NCBI GenBank assembly: GCA_029168955.1
Contig: JAPDOI010001703.1
Span: 62,001 to 126,000 of the forward strand
Direction of reading: 5' to 3'
DNA length: 64,000 nt
Origin: Aplectana chamaeleonis
Lineage: Eukaryota; Nematoda; Chromadorea; Rhabditida; Cosmocercidae
The notes under the pieces are model-generated. The model searched no databases. It was not told the origin of the DNA and was given only the letters and a program-made list of their open reading frames with translations. This document shows, in pieces, positions 11,880 through 24,400 of the stretch. Within the stretch, counting starts at the first letter, position 1. The number at the start of each line of letters is the position of its first letter. Made by a program: the position numbers and the translations under genes.

Positions 11880-12540
11880 TAATTTTGACCCAAGATTTTA
11901 CGTGAATTACGGAAAGTTTGGCCTCAATTGGTGAAATTCTAGCTACAGCGCCCGCATATTTTACGTAAATTCTCGCTACGACACCCGCATATTTTACGCA
12001 AATTCTCGTTACAGCACTCGGTCGATCGACCCACCCAGTCCTGACCCGTTCTAGAAAGGCGATTACAGCTGCGATCGACCGCACTGCCGTTTCTTCCCCA
12101 CGCTCTGCAGCATCCCAGCGGTCAAAATTACCCTTAGCAAGGTCTTCCAGAGAGCCACACTGTGTTACCATCCACGACCAGCCACAAAGTGTCGAGTAAT
12201 CACTAGTGAAATGACTGGGCCAACACTGTTCGAACGGCATCCCTGCGTTCCGCGTAGCCAGCGCGGGTCTAAGATTGCATTTCAACACAGGCTGTCGCGA
12301 AATCCGTAGATTCTCGCCACAAAATTATAGCGAGAATATACGGGTTTAGCGACAGAGAGATCAATGTATCGAATTTAGCCTTCGTTTTTACGTAGAAAAT
12401 GCGTAGAATTTGCACCCTTGTACCGTCGACACAAGAACATGCGGGTTTTAGCTATCATAGCTACATAAAACCTGTAAATTCTCGCTACATGCAATGGGGC
12501 GGCGTTACAGGCCGCGCCCTCGGAGGCATCTAGCTACGAG
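11880..12540. repeat. Repeat with ATTCTCGCTACA-type tandem units
   Basis: About three units of roughly 32 bp containing CCCGCATATTTTACG and AAATTCTCG follow one another at 11,925-12,020. Related words (ATTCTCGCCACA, ATTCTCGCTACA) appear at 12,305-12,330 and 12,475-12,490, partly inverted. The ends carry GAGGCATCTAG words at 11,867-11,877 and 12,521-12,531. A 180-codon - strand open frame (12,288-11,746) runs through the units and is probably a by-product. Confidence 0.5.
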
Positions 12541-13084
12541 TTGGCAGAGACTGCTCAACGCAGAATTTTTCACGAAGATTCCGGAAACAACCCTCACCAA
12601 ATAGCCATCCTCAATGGGAAGAAAAGCGCCAGAGAAATACCTGTGTTTTCTCAACCAATTCCGGATTGTTTAGGTCAAAAATATTTCAACGATCTCAACA
12701 CACTATTGGAAAAAGTACGCTTTGAGGTTCCCCAAAACAATTCTCATTAGAAACCTAGACGAATTTGTGAATGGTTTGCGCAACTGCCTTCTTAAATACA
12801 ATCTATTCCGCTGTTTTTATGTGGACCTCGCCACGGATTTCATATTTTTCACCCAGGGTTAAGGTTCCCCTTTTAACCAGCTCAGGGATTGGAGGTTGGT
12901 CGAGTAAACGTCTTCACCCAACATTTTGTCGGCACGAATCGCACTGGCACTTCGCGTTTCTTGTTGTGCAATGGCGCAAGCTCGGTGTACATATGTGATC
13001 CTCTGCAAAAATCGTAATTCTCACCAGTTATGGCGCATGCGGCGCGCGCGATGCTGCGGACTCCCTCTTGCCTCCGCTCTCTCG
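12541..13084. other. Stretch without recognised features
   Basis: I found no gene or inverted repeat that I could support here. Confidence 0.3.
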
Positions 13085-14103
13085 TCTCTAAGAGGTCGTT
13101 TATACTTCAGCCGCCGAGCGGCGCGGCACAGTGCGTTTGGGGTCGTTTTTACTTCCGCCGCCGAGCGGCGCGGCGAGATGCAATACAGCCGTATCGATCA
13201 AGCGGCGCCGCGAGGCGTTTAGAGTTTTTCTGCTCGAAATCTTCCAACGGCGCCGCACGCGGCCGCCGCCTGGTTGCTGCCGCGCGGCCCGGGGAGAGGA
13301 GGCGGCTCGGCGGCCGCGTGCGATCCTCTTTGACACCACATGCTTTTTTGCTGATATTTCATATACATTCTCAATTTGGTTCCTCTGATTGATCGCTAAA
13401 TTTTCTTCCGAGGTCCTGGAAGTTGTTTAGAGTATGCTGGGTTGTGAGTTCTTTTTTTTTGCTCTTAAAATAATTTTTCTATAGAAAAAAATTCTCAGAA
13501 GACATGCTTTCGAGTGCGGTGTTATGAGACCAAAGATTATAAATGTTTCTTTTGCAGAAGAAATCACTCATTACAATCGACCTTGTGCTATCTCAGAGCT
13601 ACTCCAGGCAGTGTTTAGCGTAATTCTGCGACTTCGCCGCGTCAGTTCGTCGCAGCTCGATTATACATCATAAGGGGTCTGCAGAGTTGCAGAGACCGGC
13701 GAGTGGTCGCCGAGCGTCAGCCTTGACACGGCGACAAAAATGTTTCGAATCATTATCGTTACGGCGTCAGTTCCCGCTCGCTGGCAGTGATGCAGGGCCG
13801 TCGCGGCGTCAATACACTGCGGTGCCCCCTCGTCGCCCTTCACGCCGCGTCGGTCGCCCCCGCCGCTGAAAGTGATCGATATTGCATCACCCAGCGTTGC
13901 TCGTCGCTGCGAGCACCGCCGCAACTTGGACTCTGCACACCCCTATAGTGACGCAATTTTCACGCGGCGCGCCGCGCCGCTTTGCGGCGGAAGTATAAGC
14001 GACCCCTTTCTGTAATATTGATCACGCGGCGCGGCACAATCAATATCATAGGGCTGCACTTCGCCGCGCCACTCGGCGGCGGAAGTATAAACGATCTCTA
14101 AGG
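13085..14103. repeat. GC-rich palindromic element, ~1.0 kb
   Basis: The ends CTCTAAGAGGTCGTTTATAC and GTATAAACGATCTCTAAG are inverses. Next to them are CCGCCGAGCGGCGCGGC at the left and its near inverse at the right, then a second pair of the same type (TTTTTACTTCCGCCGCCGAG and GGCGGAAGTATAAGCGA). GC content is far above the flanks. The middle (about 13,340-13,920) contains different DNA and may be an insertion. No transposase frame is visible. Confidence 0.65.
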
Positions 14104-15349
14104 CATCTTTCGTAGTCCTTACCCAAGCGCGGCACCCGCGGGATGAGTGGTGGACTATGAAACTTCTCACCGCGCAGGAAACAACTATGGAATCTCCGGC
14201 GGCACCGTCCAGGCGGTGCGGGTGAAAATTGGGTCTCAACTGTGACATGCACAGAAATTCCTGGTTTGCATTTGCGTTTACGGGAGCGTAGGACAGTCCT
14301 CGAATTATCTATGTTGGAGTGAACTCAAACTGAGAAGCGAGTATTGATTCAAATGGTGAAATCCTTATGGCGATCGAGTGATGCCGCTATGGCGGTGCTG
14401 GGTGGTCGGCGCGCACGTGCGACGCGGTGAGAACTTTAATATGTAGTCCACCGCGAGTCAGGCGCGTGCTGCGCTTGCGGTGAGAATTATGAACTATGCC
14501 TAACCTCCGCTCTCCACCAACACGCGTAGAAACCATGAGGATCTCGCGGTTAACATATGCGCGCCGGGTTCGCGCCCAACGTACAATAGGGAACGCGAAG
14601 TTACGGTGCGATCATCACCGACTGTAGCTATCTGTCCCATCAGTGGCCATCTATAGTTCCGCCACCATGCGACGCTGCAAAGTGCATCATTATAATATTG
14701 ATCTTGCAGGGTCGCTTGATCAAAATAAAAGGGTTGCACTTTGCCGGATGCAATTATAAAATTAATATCGATCGTGCCGTGCCGCGCGGTCAGTCCTATG
14801 GGATTCGCCCTGCTCCGCTCTGCGGCGCAAGTACAGGGTTCGGCGCGGGGTGTGGATATCCACACAGGGGCGGGTCTGAGCTGCGCAATGGCGGACGGAG
14901 GGGGTCTGAGCTCCATCGGGAGACCACGTGAATCATTCTGACCGTGGTTAGTAGTTACACTGTCTAGAATTTTTTTTGCGAATAATTCGGTAAGACCGTC
15001 CAATAAACATGAAACCTTGTTGTAATTAAATTGACGTAAATGTTAAAATTATAGTAAATGTTCTCCCACGGTTGAATATAAGGCACACTGGTTCTGAGCG
15101 TGTATCCTGAATAGTTGTGTACCGCATTGCAAATAAGAACAGATTGGAAGCTACGGAATGGGGCGGAAGAGAAGAGTGGATGCGATGAATGGTTATTGGC
15201 AAAGGCGAAGACGACGAGGTTGTACTAAAGAAATAAATATGTTTTCAGAGAAGAACAGTTCACTTTAAATGTATGGAAAACACGCTTTAATAAGTGGTCA
15301 GATACGAAAATAGGTGCCTCAACATTAGCCAGACCAGACATGGCAAAAA
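14104..15349. other. GC-rich repeat debris, no gene recognised
   Basis: Partial copies of the 13,085-14,103 words recur (for example near 14,690-14,840: ATATTGATC, AAAATTAATATCGATCGTGCCG, TCTGCGGCGCAAGTA). The rest is anonymous. Open frames on both strands are explained by high GC content. Confidence 0.35.
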
Positions 15350-17212
15350 CACTTACTAGTTGGAAAGAGCGTCATCCAATCTGGTAACGTTTCGAATTTC
15401 ATTCTCCGAAACCCACTCATATACGAAACACACTACGCGGATTCGATGTCGCAAGGTGCTTAATTTTCGGAAAACATTAGACCTCACATTTTTTTGCAAA
15501 GTAACGGTCACGAAAATAAGATATTCGAGTCAAGAGTGGTAGATTTACCCTATATAAATTTTTCAGCCTCTAAGATGGACCCTGAAAGGCCTTTCTCTGT
15601 GTGGCCCACACCTGTCGCAGGTGCGGTCGCGCTGGAAGTCTGCATTTTTGCAAGGTACGAGTCAGGAGAATGATGCTGAACACCGCTACAGTTTAAGGCC
15701 TCACACTTCTCAGGTGTAGTCTCGCTGGAAAGGGAAATTTTTTAAATTTAGGTGTCATGGGAGTAAGATATTTGAGTCCAGCGTAGCCGATTTACCATGT
15801 ATACTCCTTTTCACCGTCCAATATAGATGCTGAACACCGCTACAGTACAGACCATAAAACGGCCAATGTCTCACCGTCGACTGCGTACCACGCGCTGCGC
15901 GACCGCACGTGCGTCGGAAGCAGACGAGTTTTAGTCGTCGCGCGACGAGTTTCGGCCGCCGCGCGGCGGCCGGAAACGTCGCACGGCGGCCAAAATTCGT
16001 CGCGCGGCGGCCAAAACCCGTCTGCTTCCGACGCGCGTGCGGTCGCGCAGCGCGTGGTACGCAGTCGACGGTGGACTTTGGCCGTTTTATGGCCTGCAAG
16101 ACCTCACACTTTTCTCAGGTGTGGTGCCGCCGGAAGTCGTCAATCTCGAAATTTAGGGGCGACTGTAGTAGAATATTTTTAAAAAACGTAAAAAAAGTCA
16201 ACGTCGACAAACCTAAACCAGGGTATTGAAACACCTGTAACTTAGCTTCCAAAAGAGCTACCCCGGGTTTGAGCAAAACTAAGAAACTAGGTTTGTAACC
16301 CTACCGAATTAAACTTCATTCGCTCCCAGAGGTCGCCCTACAAAAAATTTTACTAGGTGTGGACATTTGATGTTTTGAGCATAAATGTCCACACCTAAAT
16401 GCACTGGCTAGGTGTGGACATTTATGCTCAAAACATCAAATGTCCACACCTAGTAAATTTTTTTGTGAGGCGTCCTCTGGGAGCGAGTAATGTTTCATTC
16501 GGTAGGGTTACAAACCTAGTTTCTTAGTTTCGCTCAAACCCGGGGTAGCTCTTTTGGAAGCTAAGTTACAGGTGTTTTAAAACCCTAGTTTAGGTTTGTA
16601 GACTTTGACGTTTTTTTACTTTTTCCTTGTTCCGCTACCTATGTAGCGGTCTTCGGCGTTACACTGAGACGGTAAAAGATTGTATACAGGGTAAATCGAC
16701 CACGCTGGACTCAAATATCCTACTCTCGTCACCCCTAAATTTCGAAATTGGCGACTTACGGCTGGACCACACCTGAGAAAAGTGTGAGGTCTTCTAGTGT
16801 AGCGGTGTTCAGCATCTATGTTGGATGGTGAAAGTGCATATACAGGGTAAATCGGCTACGCTGGACTCAAATATCTTACTCTAATGACACCTAACTTTCA
16901 AAAATGCCCCTTTTCAGCGGGGGGCCACATGCGAGAAAAGTGTGAGGCCACACAGAGAATTGCCTTTCAGCGTCCATCTAAGAGGCTGAAAATTTGTATC
17001 TAGGGTAAATCTACCACTCTCGACTCGAATATCTTATTTTCGCGGACCTTATTTGCAAAAAAATGTGAGGTCTAACGTCTTGCAAAAATTAAGCACCTTG
17101 CGGGATCGAACCCGTGTCGTGTGTTTCGTGTATGAGTGGGTTTCGGAGAATAAAATTCGCAACATAACCAGATCGGATGACGCTCTTTCGAACCAGAAGT
17201 CCATACATCTAA
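15350..17212. repeat. Long inverted repeat, ~0.8-kb arms, almost no spacer
   Basis: The left arm runs to about 16,408 and the right arm from there to 17,212. Matching pairs include AGAGCGTCATCCAATCTGG with CCAGATCGGATGACGCTCT, GTGGTAGATTTACCCT with AGGGTAAATCTACCAC, TGCTGAACACCGCTACA with its inverse, and GTAACTTAGCTTCCAAAAG with CTTTTGGAAGCTAAGTTAC. The arms fold at an AGGTGTGGACATTT palindrome. The left arm is longer by about 240 bp because a separate palindrome (15,852-16,093) sits in it. The outer 100 bp of each arm contains a pol III B-box-like word, best on the - strand near 17,104-17,115 (GGTTCGATCCC). Confidence 0.8.
15852..16093. repeat. GC-rich palindrome inserted in the left arm
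   Basis: The sequence from CATAAAACGGCC to GGCCGTTTTATG is a near-perfect palindrome containing GTCGACTGCGTACCACGCGC and its inverse, with CGGCCGCCGCGCGGCGGCCG at the centre. Its absence from the right arm of the enclosing inverted repeat shows that it arrived after that repeat formed. Confidence 0.75.
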
Positions 17213-18439
17213 AGTGGCATGTTCTTCTTGGACTTGCGAAATGAATTCACAAACTCATTTTAATTTGAAAACACATTTATTTCTACGAGATATTCCGTAT
17301 TCTTGACCTTAGCCAGCCACTACATCTTCTCCACGCTTCTTTTCCACCACATATATACCTTAGCTTCCTACCCGAAATCATTCATAATTTCTGGATGCAC
17401 GTTCAAACCTATGTGTCTTATATTCAACATCAGGAGAGCCTTCACTATGATCAAAACTCTTACTTTAGCTAAATTTTTCAAAAACGCAGGCAACTTCATG
17501 AAATCCGTCAAGAAAAGCCTCGTCCGTGATCTATTTCAATGTTAATGCCTTGTTTTTTTGAAATGGTTGTTCTTCTTCAAATTATGCATCTTTTGGAATA
17601 AGTTGATCCTTTTATTTCAATTTTACTACAAAAACACAATTAACACACCTGAGAGGAGTTCCGAGAAAATCGCCAAAAATTTGACCTATCAATGCTTCTG
17701 GGAGGGGGTCTGAGAAAATCGCCAAAAGTTTGCTTTTAGAGGGGGGGGTCTGAGAAATTTAGCCTTGTCCACACCTCGTGCCGAACCCTGCGCAAGTATA
17801 AACGTCGCCTTTCACAGCGCTCAGATTCCATGGTCATTCAAGTAGCCAGAAGACGTCACGCTGCCTGCCGCATAAAGCGTCCTTTGATGTGGGCGATACA
17901 GTGCAAATCTCGCATAAAGCGTCCTTACAAACTGGCTGGCTCAAGGAACATAAGAACGCCAATTTACTGAAGGAAGGTGTGTAAATGGTGAGAAGGATCA
18001 CGCTTTATGAAGATGTTTCCCGTTTTTTCGAATTCCCACCTACTTCGGACATTTTATATTGGTGTTTCCTTGTAAACCACCACACTTTTTCTTCTGAGAA
18101 TTATGCGTTGTGACATCAGAAGCATTATTCATCCTGCTTTTTTTCTGTATTCTCATATGGGAGATGACCGCATATTTGCGAGCAAGCAATCCTTAACTGA
18201 ACCAAATGCAATAACGAAATTTTCATAATCCATTGAGAGACTGAGTGGAGACAGGGGAAGAGACGGCGAGTGTGGGGGGACAGGACCATAAATCATGGGA
18301 ATTTCGTTTTGACGCAGCTTTTATACAAATTTTCTATAATGGTTGTTGTGGCTTTGGTGGAACACCGAGCTTTCAGTGGCAGAGACCCAACAATCAAAAA
18401 GGGTGCGTATCCGGTCTGAAACATACATACTGAGTTCAG
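17213..18439. other. 5' region of the LDHD gene, no exon identified
   Basis: The start codon and mitochondrial targeting exon of the LDHD gene should lie here or further upstream, but no candidate stands out. A short three-fold repeat of TCTGAGAAAATCGCCAAAA next to G-runs occupies 17,650-17,760. Open frames at 17,303-17,545 and 18,245-18,433 lack recognisable features. Confidence 0.3.
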
Positions 18440-21400
18440 GCTTCTCTTGTTACTGAGGCTCCTCAGGTGAGCGCTGCTGTTTCCGCATGTATATCAAAGC
18501 TCGAATCTGTACTGGGTGTGGATTCGGTTTCCACAAAGGAGGCTATCCGGACACAGTTTTCAAGAGACGAAGGTCACCTATTGTGAGTAATACTGCACTT
18601 TGGACTAGTTGTAGCTCTGAATCCTTACAATGTCAATTTGAGCAATGTACGTAGTCGCTCACTGCAGACCACATCTTCCGTCAGTTGTGTTGACGCCAAC
18701 CTCAGTGGAGCAGGTTTCTTCTGCTCTTCGCATTTGTAATGAGCAGAAAATCCCTGTTGTCCCCTATGGAACTGGCACTGGGCTTGAAGGAGGCAGTGTT
18801 TCATTACAAGTAAGTTGCCCATTTATGAATAGTTTTTTCCTCATCCTAGATGGAATACACGTAGCCGTTTTCCGGATGGCGTTTGCATCTCAACCCTTGC
18901 TATCGAAGGAGGTATTTGTGATCTTAATGAAGCCGACTTTGACGTTGCCGTTCGTCCTTCAGTTACAAGAAAACAGCTGAACGATCATATTAGAAACACG
19001 GGACTGTTCTTTCCAGTTGGTGCGCGATTCCGTTCTAGAATCCTATCCTCTGTCCCAAACGAGATGGCAAGCGAAGAGTCCAGTGGAGCAGCGCTCCCTC
19101 TGCGTCTCTGACGTTAGATTACGGTAAGACGTTGCGCACGCGAATCATTAGCTCAACACAGCATCTGTCTTACCGTAATCCAAGAACGTCAGAGATTCAG
19201 AAGGAGCGCTGCTTTTTTGGTCTCTTCGCTTTCCACCTCGTTTGGGACAGAGTATATCAATCCGATTTTATTGTCACAGTTTAGATCCAGGAGCAGACGC
19301 ATCTCTGTGCGGTATGTGCGCAACTTCTGCCAGTGGAACAAATGCTGTTCGATATGGTCTGAGTTCCTTTAGAAATCAGTTCAAGTCATTGTAGAACAAA
19401 TCTGATTGATTCAGGAACGATGAAGGAAAATGTGCGTAATCTTGAGGTAGTACTTGCCAATGGCTCGGTTTTGCACACGAAAGGGAAAGGCACCAGAACG
19501 AGGTGAATTTCTCAGCAATCATGTCAGGCTCTACATCTGGAGCTAAATCACACTGATGATCAACCTGCTTTCCGTTGAACGTCTATCTGTTCTTTGCTGG
19601 TTACATCTATTAAACGCGTATTCCACAACCACAAGGGGTCCGAATCTTGTACTCAGCCTGGAACCTTCGGTCACTTAGGGCGTGTAATGATGCGGTTACG
19701 CCGAAAATGCCTATATTTGTAACATCACCATTTGATTGGCAATTCAATCTTTGTAGCAATGAATTTCGCGAGTTGAGAGCAGTGCTCTCTATGGGTAAAT
19801 TTTTTTCTGCAGGAACATAGGCTCTGATGTTTAAGACGAAACTAGGGAAGAGAGAACGGCGAAGAACGGTCAGGTAGTGAGTAAAAGTCGCGTGAACCAG
19901 CCGGCTCAGCGGATCATCATAGTGGGAGTGCTGGATTCTCTTCCTCTTGTGAGATCCTGACATCCGAACATGCTCATGAAACACCTCTGCAATAATAAGG
20001 AGTACATCAGTCAATTGGTGTTGGAAAAAAGAAAAAAATCTTGAGCAATTCTCACCTAAACTGCCCTCTAATTCGTAAGGCAACAAAAATGTTGAAAAGT
20101 GGCTAGAAACGAACCAAGAATTGCCGTATACGGCCCCTGAACTTTAATGTGGCGTGCCCTCCACGCCCACTTCCTCGGTGGCCGTTGGGGATTTGGGAGC
20201 GACGGGTAGGGCACGTTCAAATCATTGGCCCGTGTGGGGCAACTTATAGCTCCTTTTTTAGTCGTTTTTAGACTGCCGTTTAACTGTCTCAGGGCTACGC
20301 AGTATACTTTGACCGAATCAAATTATTCGAAAAATCATTCGACTGAAAAAGTCGACTTCGAATTATTCGAATATTCGAAAAAACCCGATTTCCGAATCAT
20401 TCGAAAAACCGAATATTCAAAAACTTCAAGATCTCGAATTATTTTAAAAGTCAAGTATTCGAAAACTTGAAAATTCCGAATTATTCGAAAAGTCGAATAT
20501 TCGAAAAAAAAATCTGAAACTGCAAAATTATATAACACAGTGTCCTGCACTTCACAAATCTCCCGCAACGATGTGATAAGACAGTCGTCTGGGTCTTGCA
20601 ACCGCTGGAAGTCTCATGGTCGGGAGGGCTTCTCCCTTTTCGATGATGGAAGTTGTTCGTATGATATGTGGTTTATAATAGAACCTATAGGTTTGGATCT
20701 AGTGATGACTACAAAGATTTCTGTTAGTGCAAATATTATAATAAGAAGTGGGCAACCCTATTCATGATAAGACCTTATTGTAGCACTGGACCTTTGTCAT
20801 TTCGATTTCCGGTAAAAACCTCAAAATGTCTTGTTGTCAAAACTGATTCCGACAAAATTCTCTAATCTTGTTTTGTCAACCGTTGCGGTTTGCTAAACAC
20901 ACAGCATGGCCAATTCTTTCCGTGGAGTCAGGTGGTTCTGGCTGGAGACTTTCAAGAGGCAGGGGAAGTGTAAAGAAGTTTCACGAAGAAGCTGGAGTAA
21001 TGAATCTTAGATGGAAGCTGTTCAGAAAATCAGCTGCTGGCTCCAACCTGACCGATCTCTTCATTGGTTCTGAAGGCACTCTGGGAATTATAACGAAGGC
21101 TGTTCTAAAGTGGGTTGCATTTCAAGCTTCAAGACTTCTTATGCTTCATTGCCAGTTGGACTTTATTGAAGTGCAATACCGCTCCTATGATTCGCTAAGA
21201 AGACGCTCGACTCAGCTCGAAAATTTTTTGAATTTGAAAAATTCTCTGAGATCCTGATGAGAGGAGCTATCCTACGATTCAATTATGGCGTCCCCGCGGG
21301 CCTTCTGACCAGATCCTACAAGCGGTATTGTACACTCCTTTTCTTAGTTAGGTTACGTCGTCGGCTGCAGACTAGGGGTGTGTTGGATTTCTTCTTGTAA

Positions 21401-24400
21401 AGAAAGCGGACACTCTCCAAGTCCGCAGCCGACCATCAACCTACATAGTATAGTTGTACAATTTCAAAAAAAAATCTCGAACGAACGAAAATGAAAAAAT
21501 CTCGTTCGAAGAAATTTCGAACGAACGAATTTCGAAAAACTTTCCGAAATTTCGGAGGTCGAACGAACGAAAATTGAAAAAGTAAGTTTCGTTTGAAACA
21601 ATTTCGAACGAACGAAAATCGAAAATTTTCGTTTGAAATACGAACGAACGAAATTTGAAAAAATTTCGCTTGAATAAATTTCGAGCGAACGGATTTCGAA
21701 AAACCTTCGAAATTTCGGAGGTCGAACGAACAAATTTCGAAAAAATTTCGAAAAATCGGATTTCGAACGAACGAAAATTGAAAAAGTTTCGTTCGAAAAA
21801 ATTTCGAACGAATGAAATTTGAAAAAAATTTCGTTTGACGAATTTTCGAACGAATGGAATCTGAAAAAATGTCGTTCGACGGAATTGCTAACGAACGAAA
21901 ACGAACTAAAAAAAATTCGAAAAATCTTTCGAAAAAATTCGAAAATTTCGTTCGTGTACAAATATACTACATAGCTCCCTCATTTTGAGCCGGTCCAAGT
22001 ATAACTCATCGGGCTTATCAAAACAAAATCTCCTTATCACTGTTATATTTTGCCATGACCAGCCGCTCCGCTGCTTGGTCCGCCCGGTCTCATCTTAGCG
22101 AGCTAGGCCTTAACTTCAGATCCGAAAAAATGGGTTTAAATTTGTCATACCTCCAGATTTTTGTATGAGACAGAAGAATGCTGGATCAGATTATCAGAAA
22201 CTATGAGTGTACCTGAATTTCGTTCACCAATCATTCAGAAAAAATTCGATAGTTTATATTTCTCGTCATTCTTAGCGTGCAAGAAAAATGTAATGTGGTC
22301 ATAAAAATCATGTTGAAGTGAGGTAAAAGGTCTTAGATTCAGATCAAATTCCTTCCTCAAAAAAAGCCTAAACTTCGAGAGTGAATGAGTTTTTTTGTTA
22401 AATTTGCTTTTGAGGTTGCATGCTCGGCCGCAGGCACAGTCTGTGGCTCTTTGCCACTTCCCCACGGTTGGCGAAGCCGTGAATTCTGTCGTTGAAACGT
22501 TGCAAATGGGGATACCTATTGCTAGGATAGGTATGCGTATATTCAATGAGGCGTGACTTATTGTTAGCCTCATACCTTTAGAGTACAGTTGACCGCAATG
22601 TTAAAGGACATGGTGCGGTTGCGGCCTCGCACTAAAACTACGGTAGAGTCTGGCACTTTGCCAGATTTTGTCATCGATCGGCGCCACAGCTGATAATCTC
22701 GTGAGCAGAGAGACGAGGGTTGGCGCCGATCGATGACGAAATCTGGCAAAGTGCCAAATTCTACCGTATTTTTAGTGCGAGTCCGCAACCGCACCATATC
22801 ACTTAACATTGCGATCAACTGCTAACATGAGAACGAGTCCAAAATATGTATTTTTCAGAATTCTTGGACGAAGTTCAAGTTTCTGCGTGTAACTCATACA
22901 GTAAGCTGGGTTTGCCTGAACAGCCAACACTTGCCCTTGAGTTTCACGGACAGAATGAAGGCGAAGTGGCTGAACAGGCGAAATTCGTGGGTAAGTTGAT
23001 CTGAAGCTGAAATTTGGACCCCTATCCTCCAATCTCTGGCCGCATTCAATTAGGTGAGATATGCGTGAACAACAATGGCTCAGCATTCGAGTGGGCAGTG
23101 GAGAAGGAAGAAATGGACAAACTGTGGAAGGCCAGACACAATGCCTATTACGCTGCTCTAGCGATGAGGACTGGAGCTGCGGTGAGTTGACGCATTCGCT
23201 TTTCCCCTTACAATTAGAGCATGAGCTGTCCCTAACCATCCGTTCCAGGGATTCACCACAGATGTTTGTGTGCCTATTTCCAAACTGGCGGAAACGATTG
23301 TGGAAACCAGAAAAGATTTGGACGAGATGAATCTTAAAGGTCTGTCCGCAGTAGCACTACTCGTACTACTGTCCTCGTTAGAGCTTTTTAAATGCTTTGA
23401 AAGACATACTCAAAAAGTGTGATCTGTAACGAAAACGCGGAATCCTGATCCTCTAAAATTTGCGAGAAATTGTAGATTTAATGAGCTCCTAAAAATGAAA
23501 TCGCTGACCCCGCTTAGTTAATACGAGTTTTTCTGGCCGATAGAGAGAAGCAAGGCCTACCTTTAATTCCAATCGCAATCTTTGATTCTTCTCTTTTTCT
23601 CATCCTCGCTTTTCATACTGGTCAGCTTCAGTGACGGGAACTACCAGAAGATGTATCAGCAGCATGGATCGCGAAGAGACCTCGCGTTCACTGTTGAAGG
23701 TTGGCGCAAACTCGGTGCACCTATGTTATAACATAGGTGCTCTTCACGATCCATGCCGACGCTACGTCTGAAGATCGCTGGGTTTTTGACTGCATCGCTG
23801 CTGCTTTTCATCGCAGCGATTGCACACCCGCTTCAGCGATGTAGCAGCAGCGGCGAATCTGTTCATAGTGCACGGGCTCACGGATTATCGAAGAAATTTA
23901 TTCAATCAGTGAAGAATTAATGGCTGGTAGTCATCAATAGCATGTTTTGACTCGTAAACACTGATATTGTCATGTGAAAGGGTCAATGTTCACTAGACGA
24001 AACGTGTAATTCGCTGGCAATCGCTCTATCGCTGCCATTTTGGGCGCGATGGAGCGATGATCAGTGACCGTTAAGAATAGCTCTTCAAGCAGCGAAACGG
24101 TAAAACATAGGATTTCATCGCCGCGACCCAGCGATGTAGGACGTTTGCCAGGAAGCGTACACAATTTGAGCGGCTTTCCATTACGCGCGATGAAAAAGGA
24201 ACAGTTGTTCTCCGCATGGCCGCAGCGACCACCCGCAGTCGAAACATGGCTTGAGCGGACTCGCCCAACAAACCTCCCCCATTCAAAATCAGAATCTTTC
24301 AGAAACCACCAATCCGCTAGCCGTAGGTTTGGGGCCATTTCAGGGACATCATTGTGATCATCCGGAAATATCCCCAGGTTGAGTGTTTCAGGGTGCACTG

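Noticed and set aside
11746..12288. A 180-codon open frame on the - strand
   Set aside because: Part of it is translated tandem repeat (VKYAG units), and I recognise no family in the rest.
17080..17225. Possible tRNA gene on the - strand with a GGTTCGATCCC box
   Set aside because: The B box is good, but no cloverleaf can be drawn: the T stem does not pair fully, the A box is weak and lies about 85 nt away, and the copy in the other arm is mutated. Kept only as a SINE-like note.
18245..18433. Candidate first exon of LDHD (METGEETASV...)
   Set aside because: No mitochondrial targeting character, no donor joining it in phase to 18,440, and no family similarity.
18820..18980. An open frame reading [18 protein letters not shown] in the LDHD region
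   Set aside because: The conserved LDHD reading ([12 protein letters not shown], then [16 protein letters not shown]) is in another frame of the same bases.
21464..21961. A 165-codon open frame on the - strand
   Set aside because: It translates the CGAACGAACG degenerate repeat, so its openness follows from the repeat unit.
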